Assembly: GCA_047629975.1 (NCBI GenBank)
Contig: JBLHUT010000011.1
Location: 1-29,509, forward strand
Origin: JBLHUT01 sp047629975
GTDB lineage: Bacteria; Pseudomonadota; Alphaproteobacteria; Rhodobacterales; Rhodobacteraceae
DNA length: 29,509 bases
Direction of reading: 5' to 3'
Shown here: in pieces, positions 8,280-16,884 of the stretch
How the letters are laid out: each line of letters begins with the position of its first letter
How positions within the stretch are numbered: the stretch's first letter is position 1
Translations under genes and position numbers: made by a program
The notes under the pieces: model-generated
What the model was told of the DNA's origin: nothing
The model's input: the letters and a program-made list of their open reading frames with translations, nothing else
The model's database searches: none

Positions 8280-8291
8280 TGCGTGGCTTCC

Positions 8292-9185
8292 TTATTCAGC
8301 AGCTTTCTTCATGTTTTGCATGTGACTTAAAAAGTCGGCAAACTCTTCACGAAGCTCGGGCCGCGCAAGTCCGAAGGCAACGGTTGCCTGAAGATATCCG
8401 GCCTTTGATCCGCAATCGAACCTCTGGCCTTTGAACCGGTAGCCGAACACGTCGTGCCCTTCGGTAATTTCTTGTGCGATAGCATCCGTAAGCTGGATCT
8501 CGCCACCTGCGCCACTCTTCATTTTATTCAGGTTGGAGAGGACCTTTGGTGTCAGGATATACCGCCCGATCACAGCAAGGTTGGAGGGAGCATCTTCGGG
8601 TTTTGGTTTTTCAACCATGCCGGACACAGAAAGCAGTGGTCCCTGCTCCTTGCTGACGCTTAGCAGGCCATAAGCAGATGCCTTTTCGGGCGGCACTTCC
8701 ATGGCTGCAACCATGCAGCCGCCGCTTTCGGCATGTGCATCGACCATCTGCTGCAAACACGGCGTTTCACCGGCAATGACATCATCGGGCAGAATAACGG
8801 CGAAGGGTTCGTTACCTATCAGGCGGCGTGCGCACCATACAGCATGTCCAAGGCCAAGCGCCCGATGCTGCCGGATATAGGCGATGGCACCGCTTTCCAT
8901 ATTGGTCGCGCGCAGCGTCTCAAGCAAGGCGTCCTTGCCGGAGCGTGCAAGCGATGCTTCCAGTTCTGGCGCATGGTCAAAATAATCTTCAAGCGCACCT
9001 TTTCCACGTGACGTCACAAAAATAAATTCTGTTATTCCTGCAGCGCGTGCTTCATCGATGGCGTATTGGATCAAGGGCCGATCAACGAGCGTCATAATCT
9101 CTTTGGGGATCGATTTCGTCGCTGGCAGAAATCGTGTTCCCATGCCGGCAACAGGAAAGACCGCTTTTGTAACTCTTTTTGTCAT
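8292..9185 (-). CDS. galU: UTP--glucose-1-phosphate uridylyltransferase
   Basis: This protein of about 297 residues is a GalU-type nucleotidyltransferase. The signature VAGMGTRFLPATKSIPKEIM is near the N-terminus, followed by PLIQYAIDEARAAGI, FAVILPDDVI, GMVEKPKPEDAPSN and the GYRFKGQRFDCGSKAGYLQA end. It makes UDP-glucose from UTP and glucose 1-phosphate. ATG 9185 was chosen over an in-frame TTG at 9191, with AAGGA about 11 bases upstream. galE follows directly, so the two likely form an operon. Its promoter should lie in 9186-9442, where a near-palindrome GGGTAATATCACCC (9250-9263) is the clearest regulatory-looking word. Confidence 0.95.
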   Translation of the reverse strand: MTKRVTKAVFPVAGMGTRFLPATKSIPKEIMTLVDRPLIQYAIDEARAAGITEFIFVTSRGKGALEDYFDHAPELEASLARSGKDALLETLRATNMESGAIAYIRQHRALGLGHAVWCARRLIGNEPFAVILPDDVIAGETPCLQQMVDAHAESGGCMVAAMEVPPEKASAYGLLSVSKEQGPLLSVSGMVEKPKPEDAPSNLAVIGRYILTPKVLSNLNKMKSGAGGEIQLTDAIAQEITEGHDVFGYRFKGQRFDCGSKAGYLQATVAFGLARPELREEFADFLSHMQNMKKAAE

Positions 9186-9249
9186 AGTCAAGGTTGTCCT
9201 TGCTTGTCCAACGCGTGTGTCTCGTCGCTGTACACATACTTAAGTTGTG

Positions 9250-9263
9250 GGGTAATATCACCC
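9250..9263. promoter_or_regulatory. Near-palindromic word upstream of galU
   Basis: GGGTAATATCACCC matches its own reverse complement at 12 of 14 positions and lies 65 bases upstream of the galU start. It could be an operator or form a small mRNA hairpin. No regulator is known for it, and its being functional is inference. Confidence 0.25.
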
Positions 9264-9402
9264 GCTACCGCTAACTTTTTCTATACTTTGGAAGATAAGT
9301 TTCGTTATTGCAACGTCTCGCAGGGTGTTCGGGTTGTTTCAGGGCAATGTGAAGAGACGGCCGGGTTTTTTGCAGGGGTGTGGCCGCGCTTTCCTCAGGT
9401 TG

Positions 9403-9449
9403 TCGATAATCCTTTAAGGATCGAAAGGTGGGAATGATCTGATCATTCC
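9403..9449 (-). terminator. Two adjacent inverted repeats at the 3' end of kdsB (weak terminator candidate)
   Basis: GGAATGATC-T-GATCATTCC (9431-9449) is a perfect 9-base inverted repeat covering the kdsB stop codon (TGA, complement of 9443-9445). A few bases further downstream of kdsB is a second one, ATCCTT-T-AAGGAT (9409-9421). Neither is followed by a T-run on the minus strand, so this is at best a transcript-end or RNA-stability structure. Confidence 0.35.
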
Positions 9450-10243
9450 ACGCCCATCTGCATCATCATTTGTTGGATTTTCGGGATATCTTCGGGGTTG
9501 TTCAACTCCCAGAACTGTCGTCCTTTTCCGTCGACTTCGACGCACAGAACGTGGCGGCCGTTCTCTAGAAACCTGAGTTGTTCAAGCCCTTCGAGTTGTT
9601 CCAGCGGCCCGAGTGGCCATCCGGGGTAAGCGGCCAGTGCACCGGGGCGATAGGCATAAACCCCGACATGGTGAAAGACCGGCGTTTGCGCGGTATCGGC
9701 GTAGGGTTTGTCGGTAAAGGGAATGACTTCTTTACTGAAATAAAGCGCATTGCCGGACGCACCAAAAACCGCAGTTGTGCCACCGACCCGTCCACCATGC
9801 CTGTCCGCCATGAGATCGGCGTGCATTGCGCCGGTGCAGCGCAAAACCGGCGTGGCGATGTCGGCATCGGGAACGCGGCGCAAGCCGGCAATCAGGTCTT
9901 CGACAAACCATGCAGGCGTCAACGGTGCGTCACCTTGCAGATTCACAACAATTTCAAAGCCTTTTCCCAAAACCTCATGAGCTTCGGCGCAGCGTTCTGT
10001 GCCGTTGAGCCACTTATCAGAGGTCATGGCGACTTCGGCGCCAAATCCGCGGGCAACACCGGCAATCCGTTCATCGTCGGTGGCGACGACGACACGGTCT
10101 ACTCCTTTGACCTCGTTGGCGGCCTCCCAACTGCGTTGGATCAGCGGTTTCGAGATGCCCGTGGCTCCCCGCAGCATGGCCAGCGGTTTCGCTGGAAACC
10201 GTGTCGATGCGTAGCGTGCAGGGATGATAATTGCGACTGACAT
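9443..10243 (-). CDS. kdsB: CMP-Kdo synthetase (3-deoxy-manno-octulosonate cytidylyltransferase)
   Basis: The 266-residue enzyme activates Kdo with CTP to give CMP-Kdo, the donor for lipid A-Kdo transfer. The N-terminus SVAIIIPARYASTRFPAKPL is the family nucleotide-binding signature. VVVATDDERI, NGTERCAEA and VVNLQGDAPL (the aspartate of LQGD binds metal) follow. The C-terminal part has HHVGVYAYRPGAL and LEQLRFLENG. The start ATG (10243) overlaps the cysQ stop in TGATG, so translation is probably coupled to cysQ. An in-frame TTG three bases earlier is less likely. NLQGDAPL has A where many KdsB proteins have E/P wording; this is within normal variation as far as I can tell. Confidence 0.94.
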   Translation of the reverse strand: MSVAIIIPARYASTRFPAKPLAMLRGATGISKPLIQRSWEAANEVKGVDRVVVATDDERIAGVARGFGAEVAMTSDKWLNGTERCAEAHEVLGKGFEIVVNLQGDAPLTPAWFVEDLIAGLRRVPDADIATPVLRCTGAMHADLMADRHGGRVGGTTAVFGASGNALYFSKEVIPFTDKPYADTAQTPVFHHVGVYAYRPGALAAYPGWPLGPLEQLEGLEQLRFLENGRHVLCVEVDGKGRQFWELNNPEDIPKIQQMMMQMGVE

Positions 10244-11040
10244 CAAGCGGGCTTCAGGGCAACACCGGGTGCATAGGCAATGAAGAAAGGGTTTTCGTAA
10301 CCTGTTTTTCCATAGGTAAAGGTCGAGTGGTCGTCAAAACGTACCATCCGGCCACCCGCGCCGCGAAGGACGGCATCGCCGGCGGCGGTGTCCCATTCCA
10401 TCGTGCGCCCGAGACGGGGATAGATGTCGGCCTCACCTGCAGCGACAAGGCAGAATTTCAACGACGACCCTGCGCTTGTCATGTCTTTTACGGCATATTT
10501 TGCGATGTAGTCATCGGTTGCCTGGTCCCGGTGGGACTTTGAGGCAACAACCATCAGCGCGCCGTCATCGGGGGTTGTGACCTTCATTTCCGCAACCGGC
10601 CCTATGGCATCTTTTGCAAAACCGCCCGATTCCTCGACCGACTGACCGGTAGCATCGGTATAAAACAGTCGCCCGCGGGCAGGTGCGTAAACCACACCCC
10701 GCACCGGAATGCCGTTTTGGACATAAGCGATATTGACCGTGAATTCACCACGCCGTTTGATGAATTCCTTGGTTCCGTCGAGTGGATCAACAATCAGAAA
10801 ATCAGCAGCTTGTTCCAAGTGTGTCCCTGCTTGCTCTTCCGTCACGATCAGCGTGCCCGGGAAGGCGGCCGAAAGACCGGCATAGATCAGGGCATCGGCC
10901 GCTTCATCGGCGGCGGTGACAGGGCTGTCATCGGATTTTGACTTCACCTCGAAATCGTCCGAATTATAGATCTCCATGATCACATCGCCGGCTTCCAGAG
11001 CCAGTTTGCGAATCACTACGGTCAGTTTGTCAAAGTCCAA
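10243..11040 (-). CDS. cysQ: 3'(2'),5'-bisphosphate nucleotidase CysQ
   Basis: The product is about 265 residues when started at TTG 11040 (MDFDKLTVV...), the usual CysQ length. It belongs to the inositol-monophosphatase fold: SPVTAADEAAD, the metal-binding E68-E69, D85-PLDGT, and WDTAAGDAVLRGAGG near the C-terminus. CysQ hydrolyses 3'-phosphoadenosine 5'-phosphate to AMP, clearing a by-product of sulfate assimilation and sulfotransfer. The frame is open upstream to ATG 11118, but the extra 26 residues look non-family. A GTG at 11049 is also possible. TTG is favoured by TGGAG 8 bases before it. kdsB follows in a 1-base TGATG overlap. Confidence 0.92.
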   Translation of the reverse strand: MDFDKLTVVIRKLALEAGDVIMEIYNSDDFEVKSKSDDSPVTAADEAADALIYAGLSAAFPGTLIVTEEQAGTHLEQAADFLIVDPLDGTKEFIKRRGEFTVNIAYVQNGIPVRGVVYAPARGRLFYTDATGQSVEESGGFAKDAIGPVAEMKVTTPDDGALMVVASKSHRDQATDDYIAKYAVKDMTSAGSSLKFCLVAAGEADIYPRLGRTMEWDTAAGDAVLRGAGGRMVRFDDHSTFTYGKTGYENPFFIAYAPGVALKPA

Positions 11041-11339
11041 AAGACGCACTCCACTCGGCGTTGAGGCGCAGGACCTCGTTTCGGGAGCCTTTATGCGGGC
11101 CGATGTCCGAATGGGCAAGGCAGCGGGTCAAAAAAGCAGTTAAAAAAGGTGAGAACTTGTGCTCTTGCAGTGTGCCCGCCCAATTTGTAGTCATGCGCGA
11201 CAGCCACAGTTGCGAACTGCCGCGTAATCGGGGTGGCGGCTTGCCAAGACAAAGCTTGCGCCTGCTGTTAGGCAACCGGAACGCACCACGCGGAACGGCT
11301 GCCCGCCAAGGGCGTCGGGTGTTCAAGAAAGCGAGTACG
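11041..11339. other. 299-base divergent spacer between cysQ and the type I secretion genes
   Basis: This stretch should hold the promoters of both divergent units. The plus-strand frame is open through it (from 11061), but the implied 93 residues are Arg/Ser-rich with no family features, so I treat it as non-coding. I see no tRNA, no strong hairpin and no convincing -35/-10 pair. The run TCAAAAAAGCAGTTAAAAAA at about 11129-11148 is the only clearly AT-rich patch. Confidence 0.4.
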
Positions 11340-13040
11340 ATGCGCCGGAAGGCTTACATTCCCGATGTGATGTCGCAGCACCTTTTGGCGGTGCGCGGGG
11401 CGTTCTGGTCCGTTGGCCTGTTGTCGGGCGCGGTCAATTTTGCCGTTCTCGTCGGGGCTCTTTTTGTCGTGCAGGTCTATGACGGCGTCCTTGTTGCGGG
11501 CTCCAAACCGATGCTGTGGGCATTTTTGCTGTTGGTGCTGGGCTTTTTCGGTGTGATGGGCCTGCTTGATTATTTTCGGGCGCGTATTCTGGGGCGTGTT
11601 GCTGCGGCGCTTGAAACCCGGCTTGCGCCTTTGGTGTTTCGCTCGTGGATACAGCGTACGCAGTCAGGATACCGGCCGGGTTATCGCCCGCTGCAAGACC
11701 TGTCCGCTGTCCAGCGGTTCCTGTCAGGGGCGCGGGCGGTTACTTTGTTCGATCTTCCTTGGGTGCCGCTGCACCTTGTGGCGCTGTTTGTGTTGCACGT
11801 CCAACTTGGGCTTTTTGCGCTGGGGGCGTTGGTGCTTTTGACGGTGCTGGGATTGTTCACAGAACTTCTGTGTGGCTTTTCATTGTCCAGAGCTTCGCAG
11901 GAGGATCGCATCGAAAGCCGGTTTGCCGAACAAAGCCAAAGCAATGCCGACACGATTCTTGCCATGGGAATGTTGAACGACGTGGCCCAGGTGTGGCGTG
12001 GTGCGCGTCTGCGCGCGCTTGTGAGCCTTCAGTCGGGCACCGATCTTGCGGCGCTTTTTGCGACCTTGTCGCGCACCGTAAGGATTATGGCGCAAATCGG
12101 TCTGGTAGCACTTGCCGCACTTCTTGTGCTGGAGCAGCGTGTAACCCCGGGGGTTATTGCAGGGGCTTTGATGTTGGGCGCACAAATATTGTCGCCCATG
12201 GATCAGGCAATTTCGGGCTGGGTTATTCTCAAGCAAAGCCGGCTGTCGTATATCCGGTTAAAGGATTATCTGGGCCGTGCGGCGCCCGAGCGCCCTAACC
12301 TTTCCGGTTCAACGGCTTACCGGCGCGGGGTCGAGGTCGAAGGGCTGGTCAAATTTGCCCCGCGCAGGGCCTATGCCGAGGCAAAACCGCTTTTGTCGGG
12401 GATCGGCTTTTTGCTTGAACCGGGTAGCGGGCTGGGCGTCATCGGATCCAGTGGCGCGGGCAAAACCGTTCTGGCGCGGCTGTTGGTCGGGCTTTGGACC
12501 GCGGATCGGGGGCGGCTGGATATCAATGGTGTCGCTGTTGCGAATATCGGGATGCAGGGGCGCGCCCGTAACATAGGGTTTCTGCCGCAGCAGGTCACTT
12601 TGATGTCCGGCACGGTTGCACAAAATATCTGTCGGTTCGATCCTGCGCCTGACCGCGTGGCAATGGCCGAGGCTGCGCAACTGGCAGGTATCCATGACCT
12701 GATCCTGAGCCTTCCGGAGGGTTACGAGACCGAAATTGATTCCGCCGTGAGCCCGCTGACCGGTGGGCAGGTCCAAAGGATCGGGCTGGCGCGTGCGGTT
12801 TATGGAAGCCCCGGTTTGATAGTGCTGGACGAGCCGGCCACCAATCTCGACCCTGAGGGCAATGATGTGCTGACCTGTCTTGTCACGACATTGCGCGCGT
12901 CCGGCGCGGTTGTGGTCATTATGACTGCGCGCCGGGCCGCATTGGCCGGTGTTGACCAGCTTGCGATTCTGGAGGCAGGACAGATGGTCGCCTTTGGTCC
13001 CAAGGCCGTGCTTTTTGATCAGATCGGACATAACGCATGA
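11340..13040 (+). CDS. Type I secretion ABC transporter, permease-ATPase (PrtD-like)
   Basis: The product is about 566 residues from ATG 11340, a normal PrtD length. The N-terminal half holds the membrane domain (VGLLSGAVNFAVLVGALFVVQVYDGVL matches the PrtD pattern; further helices near ALFVLHVQLGLFALGALVLL). The C-terminal ATPase has Walker A GSSGAGKT (369-376), Q-loop FLPQQVTLMSGTVAQNI, signature LTGGQ (473-477) and Walker B LIVLDEP (493-499). The H-loop region reads VVVIMTARRAAL, with Ala530 where relatives normally have histidine. Such proteins export RTX-type or other C-terminally signalled proteins with an HlyD adaptor and TolC. The adaptor gene overlaps by 4 bases (ATGA); no substrate or TolC gene is visible. 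Start choice is uncertain because only a weak AAGAAAG precedes it; ATG 11370 is the alternative. Confidence 0.88.
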   Translation: MRRKAYIPDVMSQHLLAVRGAFWSVGLLSGAVNFAVLVGALFVVQVYDGVLVAGSKPMLWAFLLLVLGFFGVMGLLDYFRARILGRVAAALETRLAPLVFRSWIQRTQSGYRPGYRPLQDLSAVQRFLSGARAVTLFDLPWVPLHLVALFVLHVQLGLFALGALVLLTVLGLFTELLCGFSLSRASQEDRIESRFAEQSQSNADTILAMGMLNDVAQVWRGARLRALVSLQSGTDLAALFATLSRTVRIMAQIGLVALAALLVLEQRVTPGVIAGALMLGAQILSPMDQAISGWVILKQSRLSYIRLKDYLGRAAPERPNLSGSTAYRRGVEVEGLVKFAPRRAYAEAKPLLSGIGFLLEPGSGLGVIGSSGAGKTVLARLLVGLWTADRGRLDINGVAVANIGMQGRARNIGFLPQQVTLMSGTVAQNICRFDPAPDRVAMAEAAQLAGIHDLILSLPEGYETEIDSAVSPLTGGQVQRIGLARAVYGSPGLIVLDEPATNLDPEGNDVLTCLVTTLRASGAVVVIMTARRAALAGVDQLAILEAGQMVAFGPKAVLFDQIGHNA

Positions 13041-14269
13041 CCGATGCTGCACGTATCAATTATCGCCGACCTGCGTTTCTGGGTGTTCTGGTTCTGTTTT
13101 GTGCGGTGGCGGGGTTGGTGTTTTCAGTCTGGCGTGGCGCCCAGCTTGACGGGATTGTCGTGCGCGGTGTGATCGTCGATACGACGGCTGCCGAGGAGGT
13201 TGTTCCCGTGGTTGGCGGGGTTGTGAAGGCACTGCTTGCACAGGACGGAGAGGTGGTCGCGCGAGGTGCGCCGCTCATCTTGCTGGATCGGTCGGTAGAT
13301 CGGGAAAACGCGACGATTCATCGGGATCGGCTGCGGGATGCACAGGTGCGCAAACTGCGTTTGATCGCAGAGCTTTCGGACGCCGAAACACTGGAATGGC
13401 CCGCTGGACTTGCACAAGACAGCACCGCCAATGCGGCTCGGGCACAACAAGAGGCGCTTTTTACCGCGCGCCAACAGGCGCGGGATGCACTGACCGCCCA
13501 AACCGCGGAAGAGCTTGGTGATTTGACTGGTGCGATTGCGGCGTTGCAAGCCGAGATCGGCGCGGCCGAGGGTCGAATGGCAGACTTGCAGAACACCACG
13601 ACAGACGCGCTCAACAGGCAAAACCGGCTTGCAGATCAGATCGCCCGTGCGGGTGAGGCGATTGTCGCCCTGGAAAATCAGGTGCGCACCGTCCGGCAAA
13701 AGGCCGTGGAGGACAACAAGGCGTTCGTCTTTGACCTGACCGGTCAAATCGAGCAGGCGGACGAGGCAATCGTCGCGTTTCAGGATATTCTTGCCCTCAA
13801 CCGGGCCATGTTGGAGAGCGACACCGTCGTGGCTCCGGTGGCAGGTGTTTTCAACGTTCCGGCAACGCTGGAGAAGGGACGCTTGATTGCGGCAGGGCAA
13901 AGTGTTGCGGGTGTTACCCCTCAAGGAGACAAGGGGAGGGCTGTGCTGTATGTTGACCGGTGGTCCGTGGGCCGGATCGCGAGCGGGCAAGGGGTAACGG
14001 TCATTGATCAGGAAACCGGACGGCTTCTGGGGCAGGGGAATGTTGATGGTATTGCTCAGCAACTTACGATGATTGCCGATGGGCAGGGTGCTTTTTATGA
14101 GGTGGCTGTTAACTTTGAATCTGCTGAAAACCACAAAGGATTGCTGCCTGACTTGCCTGTGCAAGGTAGGGTTTCAACGGAACAGATCAGTCTTTTTGGA
14201 GCATTGATGGCGCCCTTGAGTGCGGTTTTCCGAGATATTTCCGCCAACGACAGCGCGCCCAGCAAGTAG
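13037..14269 (+). CDS. HlyD-family type I secretion periplasmic adaptor
   Basis: The 410-residue protein has a short cytoplasmic end, one membrane helix (about 13-31, FLGVLVLFCAVAGLVFSVW) and a periplasmic part. The first half-lipoyl segment (VVPVVGGVVKALLAQDGEVVARGAPLILLD) is followed by a long, Ala/Gln/Glu-rich region predicted to be an alpha-helical hairpin or coiled coil (about 90-255). The second lipoyl half is DTVVAPVAGVFNVP, and a beta-barrel end follows (VAVNFES...LLPDLPVQGRVSTE). It should link the inner-membrane ABC protein to an outer-membrane TolC channel. The 4-base ATGA overlap with the ABC gene indicates one operon and one machine. The C-terminus lacks the exact HlyD signature, so it is a distant member. 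Confidence 0.88.
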   Translation: MTDAARINYRRPAFLGVLVLFCAVAGLVFSVWRGAQLDGIVVRGVIVDTTAAEEVVPVVGGVVKALLAQDGEVVARGAPLILLDRSVDRENATIHRDRLRDAQVRKLRLIAELSDAETLEWPAGLAQDSTANAARAQQEALFTARQQARDALTAQTAEELGDLTGAIAALQAEIGAAEGRMADLQNTTTDALNRQNRLADQIARAGEAIVALENQVRTVRQKAVEDNKAFVFDLTGQIEQADEAIVAFQDILALNRAMLESDTVVAPVAGVFNVPATLEKGRLIAAGQSVAGVTPQGDKGRAVLYVDRWSVGRIASGQGVTVIDQETGRLLGQGNVDGIAQQLTMIADGQGAFYEVAVNFESAENHKGLLPDLPVQGRVSTEQISLFGALMAPLSAVFRDISANDSAPSK

Positions 14270-14326
14270 ATTTGAGATATCCGGATCGGCGCACGCGACA
14301 CGGGCGACCTGAACGTGGCAGGCGGA

Positions 14327-14405
14327 AGGCTCCCGCCAACCCTGTCAATATCTTGCGATATTACCGGGGCTGTTGGGCGTGGCAGCCGGAGCAAGCTCCG
14401 GCTGC
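14327..14405. repeat. Composite two-hairpin element, copy 1 (convergent HlyD/nadM junction)
   Basis: The element begins AGGCTCCCGCCA (14327-14338) and has a 16-base hairpin AATATC-TTGC-GATATT (14347-14362). Then comes the word TGTTGGGCGTGGC (14371-14383), running into a second hairpin with 11-base arms GCAGCCGGAGC / GCTCCGGCTGC (14382-14392 and 14395-14405). The same two words, 44-45 bases apart start to start with a 16-base hairpin between them, recur at 20414-20508. It probably ends transcription from both sides, but there is no clean T-run. A dispersed repeat family is inferred. Confidence 0.6.
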
Positions 14406-14449
14406 GCCTGCGGCGGAAAAAGGCCCGTGGTCGGGCGTGTAAAGCCTGC

Positions 14450-15565
14450 TTAGGTTGCGTGCGTTTGTAGTACAGAGGCAAAGGTGAAGGGCACGCCGGG
14501 GACCATTGTCTGGATAATGTCGAAGTGGTCTTCGAACATCCGGTCCGGCAGGAGCGTCGACACAGGAACCCAAAGCGCACCCGCGGCATCATCGCCGCCG
14601 CGCACGTCGGGGCGGTTTGGCAGGGGCTGCAAATCGAAGAGGAAGGCCTCTGTGCGGACCCAGCCACGTTCGGCGCGGTCGGGATGATCGAACACATGCC
14701 GGTCGCGAAGTGTGTCGCGCAGCATGGGCGCAGTCAGATCGAAGCCGCATTCCTCGGAAAGTTCCCGACAGGCTGCCTCCAGAGCTGTTTCGTGTCGGTC
14801 AATATACCCTCCGGGCAAAGCAAGCAGACCTTTTCCCGGAGTTTGCCCACGCTCGACAAGTAAGATATGGCCTGAGTGAACGACAACTGCATCGGCTGTA
14901 TTGGCAGGGATCGGATACCCGTGAACGGCCTCGCTTTGCTTGATCCGCGTCTGGTATTGCTTGATGAAGGCGGCCTCGTTGCGCAAATGGGCGACTTCGA
15001 CGGGATGGGTGCCGACCCAAGCCTGTACGGCAGCAACATGGCGTGCGCCGAAACGCTCGGTCAGGTGCTTTCCGGGCTGTGATCCGGCGGCATCATACAA
15101 TGCGTGACGCAGGTCGGTTGCACTAACGGTTTCGCCGTTGTGGGTTGTGACCGGTGCGCCGTTCCAGTGCCACTCCGGAAACCAGCGGACATAAGCCGAG
15201 GATTTGTCTTTTTCATATCCCGTCAGGACAATCTGTGTCACCGCAGGATCAAGCCGTGCATTGCGCAGATGCAAAGCCACTGCTGCGCGCACATTCGCCG
15301 CCCATGCATGATCATCATAAAGCGTGTCGACAAGCGGCAAGGTGGCAACAGGCAGGGCGATGTCGTGCAAGCCGGTTTCTATCATCTGGGCCCGCTCGGG
15401 ATAGGTGAGCGGGTTCTTGGGGCTTCGGGCGCGATAGGCGCTGCCGACGATGATCAAAGCACTATCGGCGAAGGTTTCCGCATGCGCCATCACCGCCCTG
15501 TGCCCGATGTGGAACGGCTGAAAACGGCCAATAAACACGGCAAGTGTGTGGCGTTGTGGCGACAT
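14450..15565 (-). CDS. nadM: Bifunctional NMN adenylyltransferase / Nudix hydrolase
   Basis: The 371-residue protein fuses two domains. Residues 8-180 are a NadM-type nucleotidyltransferase with GRFQPFHIGH (13-22, the HxGH-type motif with H19 and H22) and a ligand stretch RSPKNPLTYPERAQM. Residues about 220-360 are a Nudix domain with a perfect Nudix box starting at G253: E259, R267-E268, E271-E272, G274. Related fusions make NAD from NMN and ATP and hydrolyse ADP-ribose, linking NAD synthesis and turnover. That is family knowledge; the substrate here is inferred. ATG 15565 was chosen because it starts the fold and is preceded by GGAGAAAA. The longer frame adds 26 non-conserved residues. It is divergent from asd. 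Confidence 0.93.
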   Translation of the reverse strand: MSPQRHTLAVFIGRFQPFHIGHRAVMAHAETFADSALIIVGSAYRARSPKNPLTYPERAQMIETGLHDIALPVATLPLVDTLYDDHAWAANVRAAVALHLRNARLDPAVTQIVLTGYEKDKSSAYVRWFPEWHWNGAPVTTHNGETVSATDLRHALYDAAGSQPGKHLTERFGARHVAAVQAWVGTHPVEVAHLRNEAAFIKQYQTRIKQSEAVHGYPIPANTADAVVVHSGHILLVERGQTPGKGLLALPGGYIDRHETALEAACRELSEECGFDLTAPMLRDTLRDRHVFDHPDRAERGWVRTEAFLFDLQPLPNRPDVRGGDDAAGALWVPVSTLLPDRMFEDHFDIIQTMVPGVPFTFASVLQTHAT

Positions 15566-15721
15566 GCGAATGTTTTCTCCGTTTGATCTGTGCGGACAGG
15601 GGTTTGTATGGCATCTGCGTATGAGTTTGACACCAAAATGCAAGGCCCCATCAGCCCCCCCTTTCGCTGCCGCGCAATTCGGGATAAGCCGCCTTGCACT
15701 ATGAACAGGAGACCCTCAAAG

Positions 15722-16744
<1,023 letters not shown>

Positions 16745-16769
16745 CGGATTTTATATCTCTGTATCATCG

Positions 16770-16805
16770 GGGCGGCATCGGAAACGGTGACCGCCCTGTT
16801 TCGTT
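16770..16805 (+). terminator. Terminator after asd
   Basis: GGGCGG-CATCG (16770-16780), loop GAAA, and CGGTG-A-CCGCCC (16785-16796) form an 11-pair stem with one bulged A and one G-T pair, 26 bases after the asd stop. The following TGTTTCGTT gives a modest T-rich tail. It lies between convergent asd and the carbonic anhydrase gene. Confidence 0.7.
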
Positions 16806-16884
16806 CGTGCGCCGGATTGCGATCGACCAGAGCCGGACGAGTGGCAAAGTGTCGTTGGAACCGCAGGGTCGCACAGGGGCACAC

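Noticed and set aside
11061..11339. 93-residue N-terminal extension of the type I secretion ATPase
   Set aside because: Arg/Ser-rich, no family match, and the known PrtD pattern begins soon after ATG 11340.
13124..14164. 346-codon open frame antisense to the HlyD gene
   Set aside because: No recognisable domain, atypical composition, and a full-length adaptor gene lies on the other strand.
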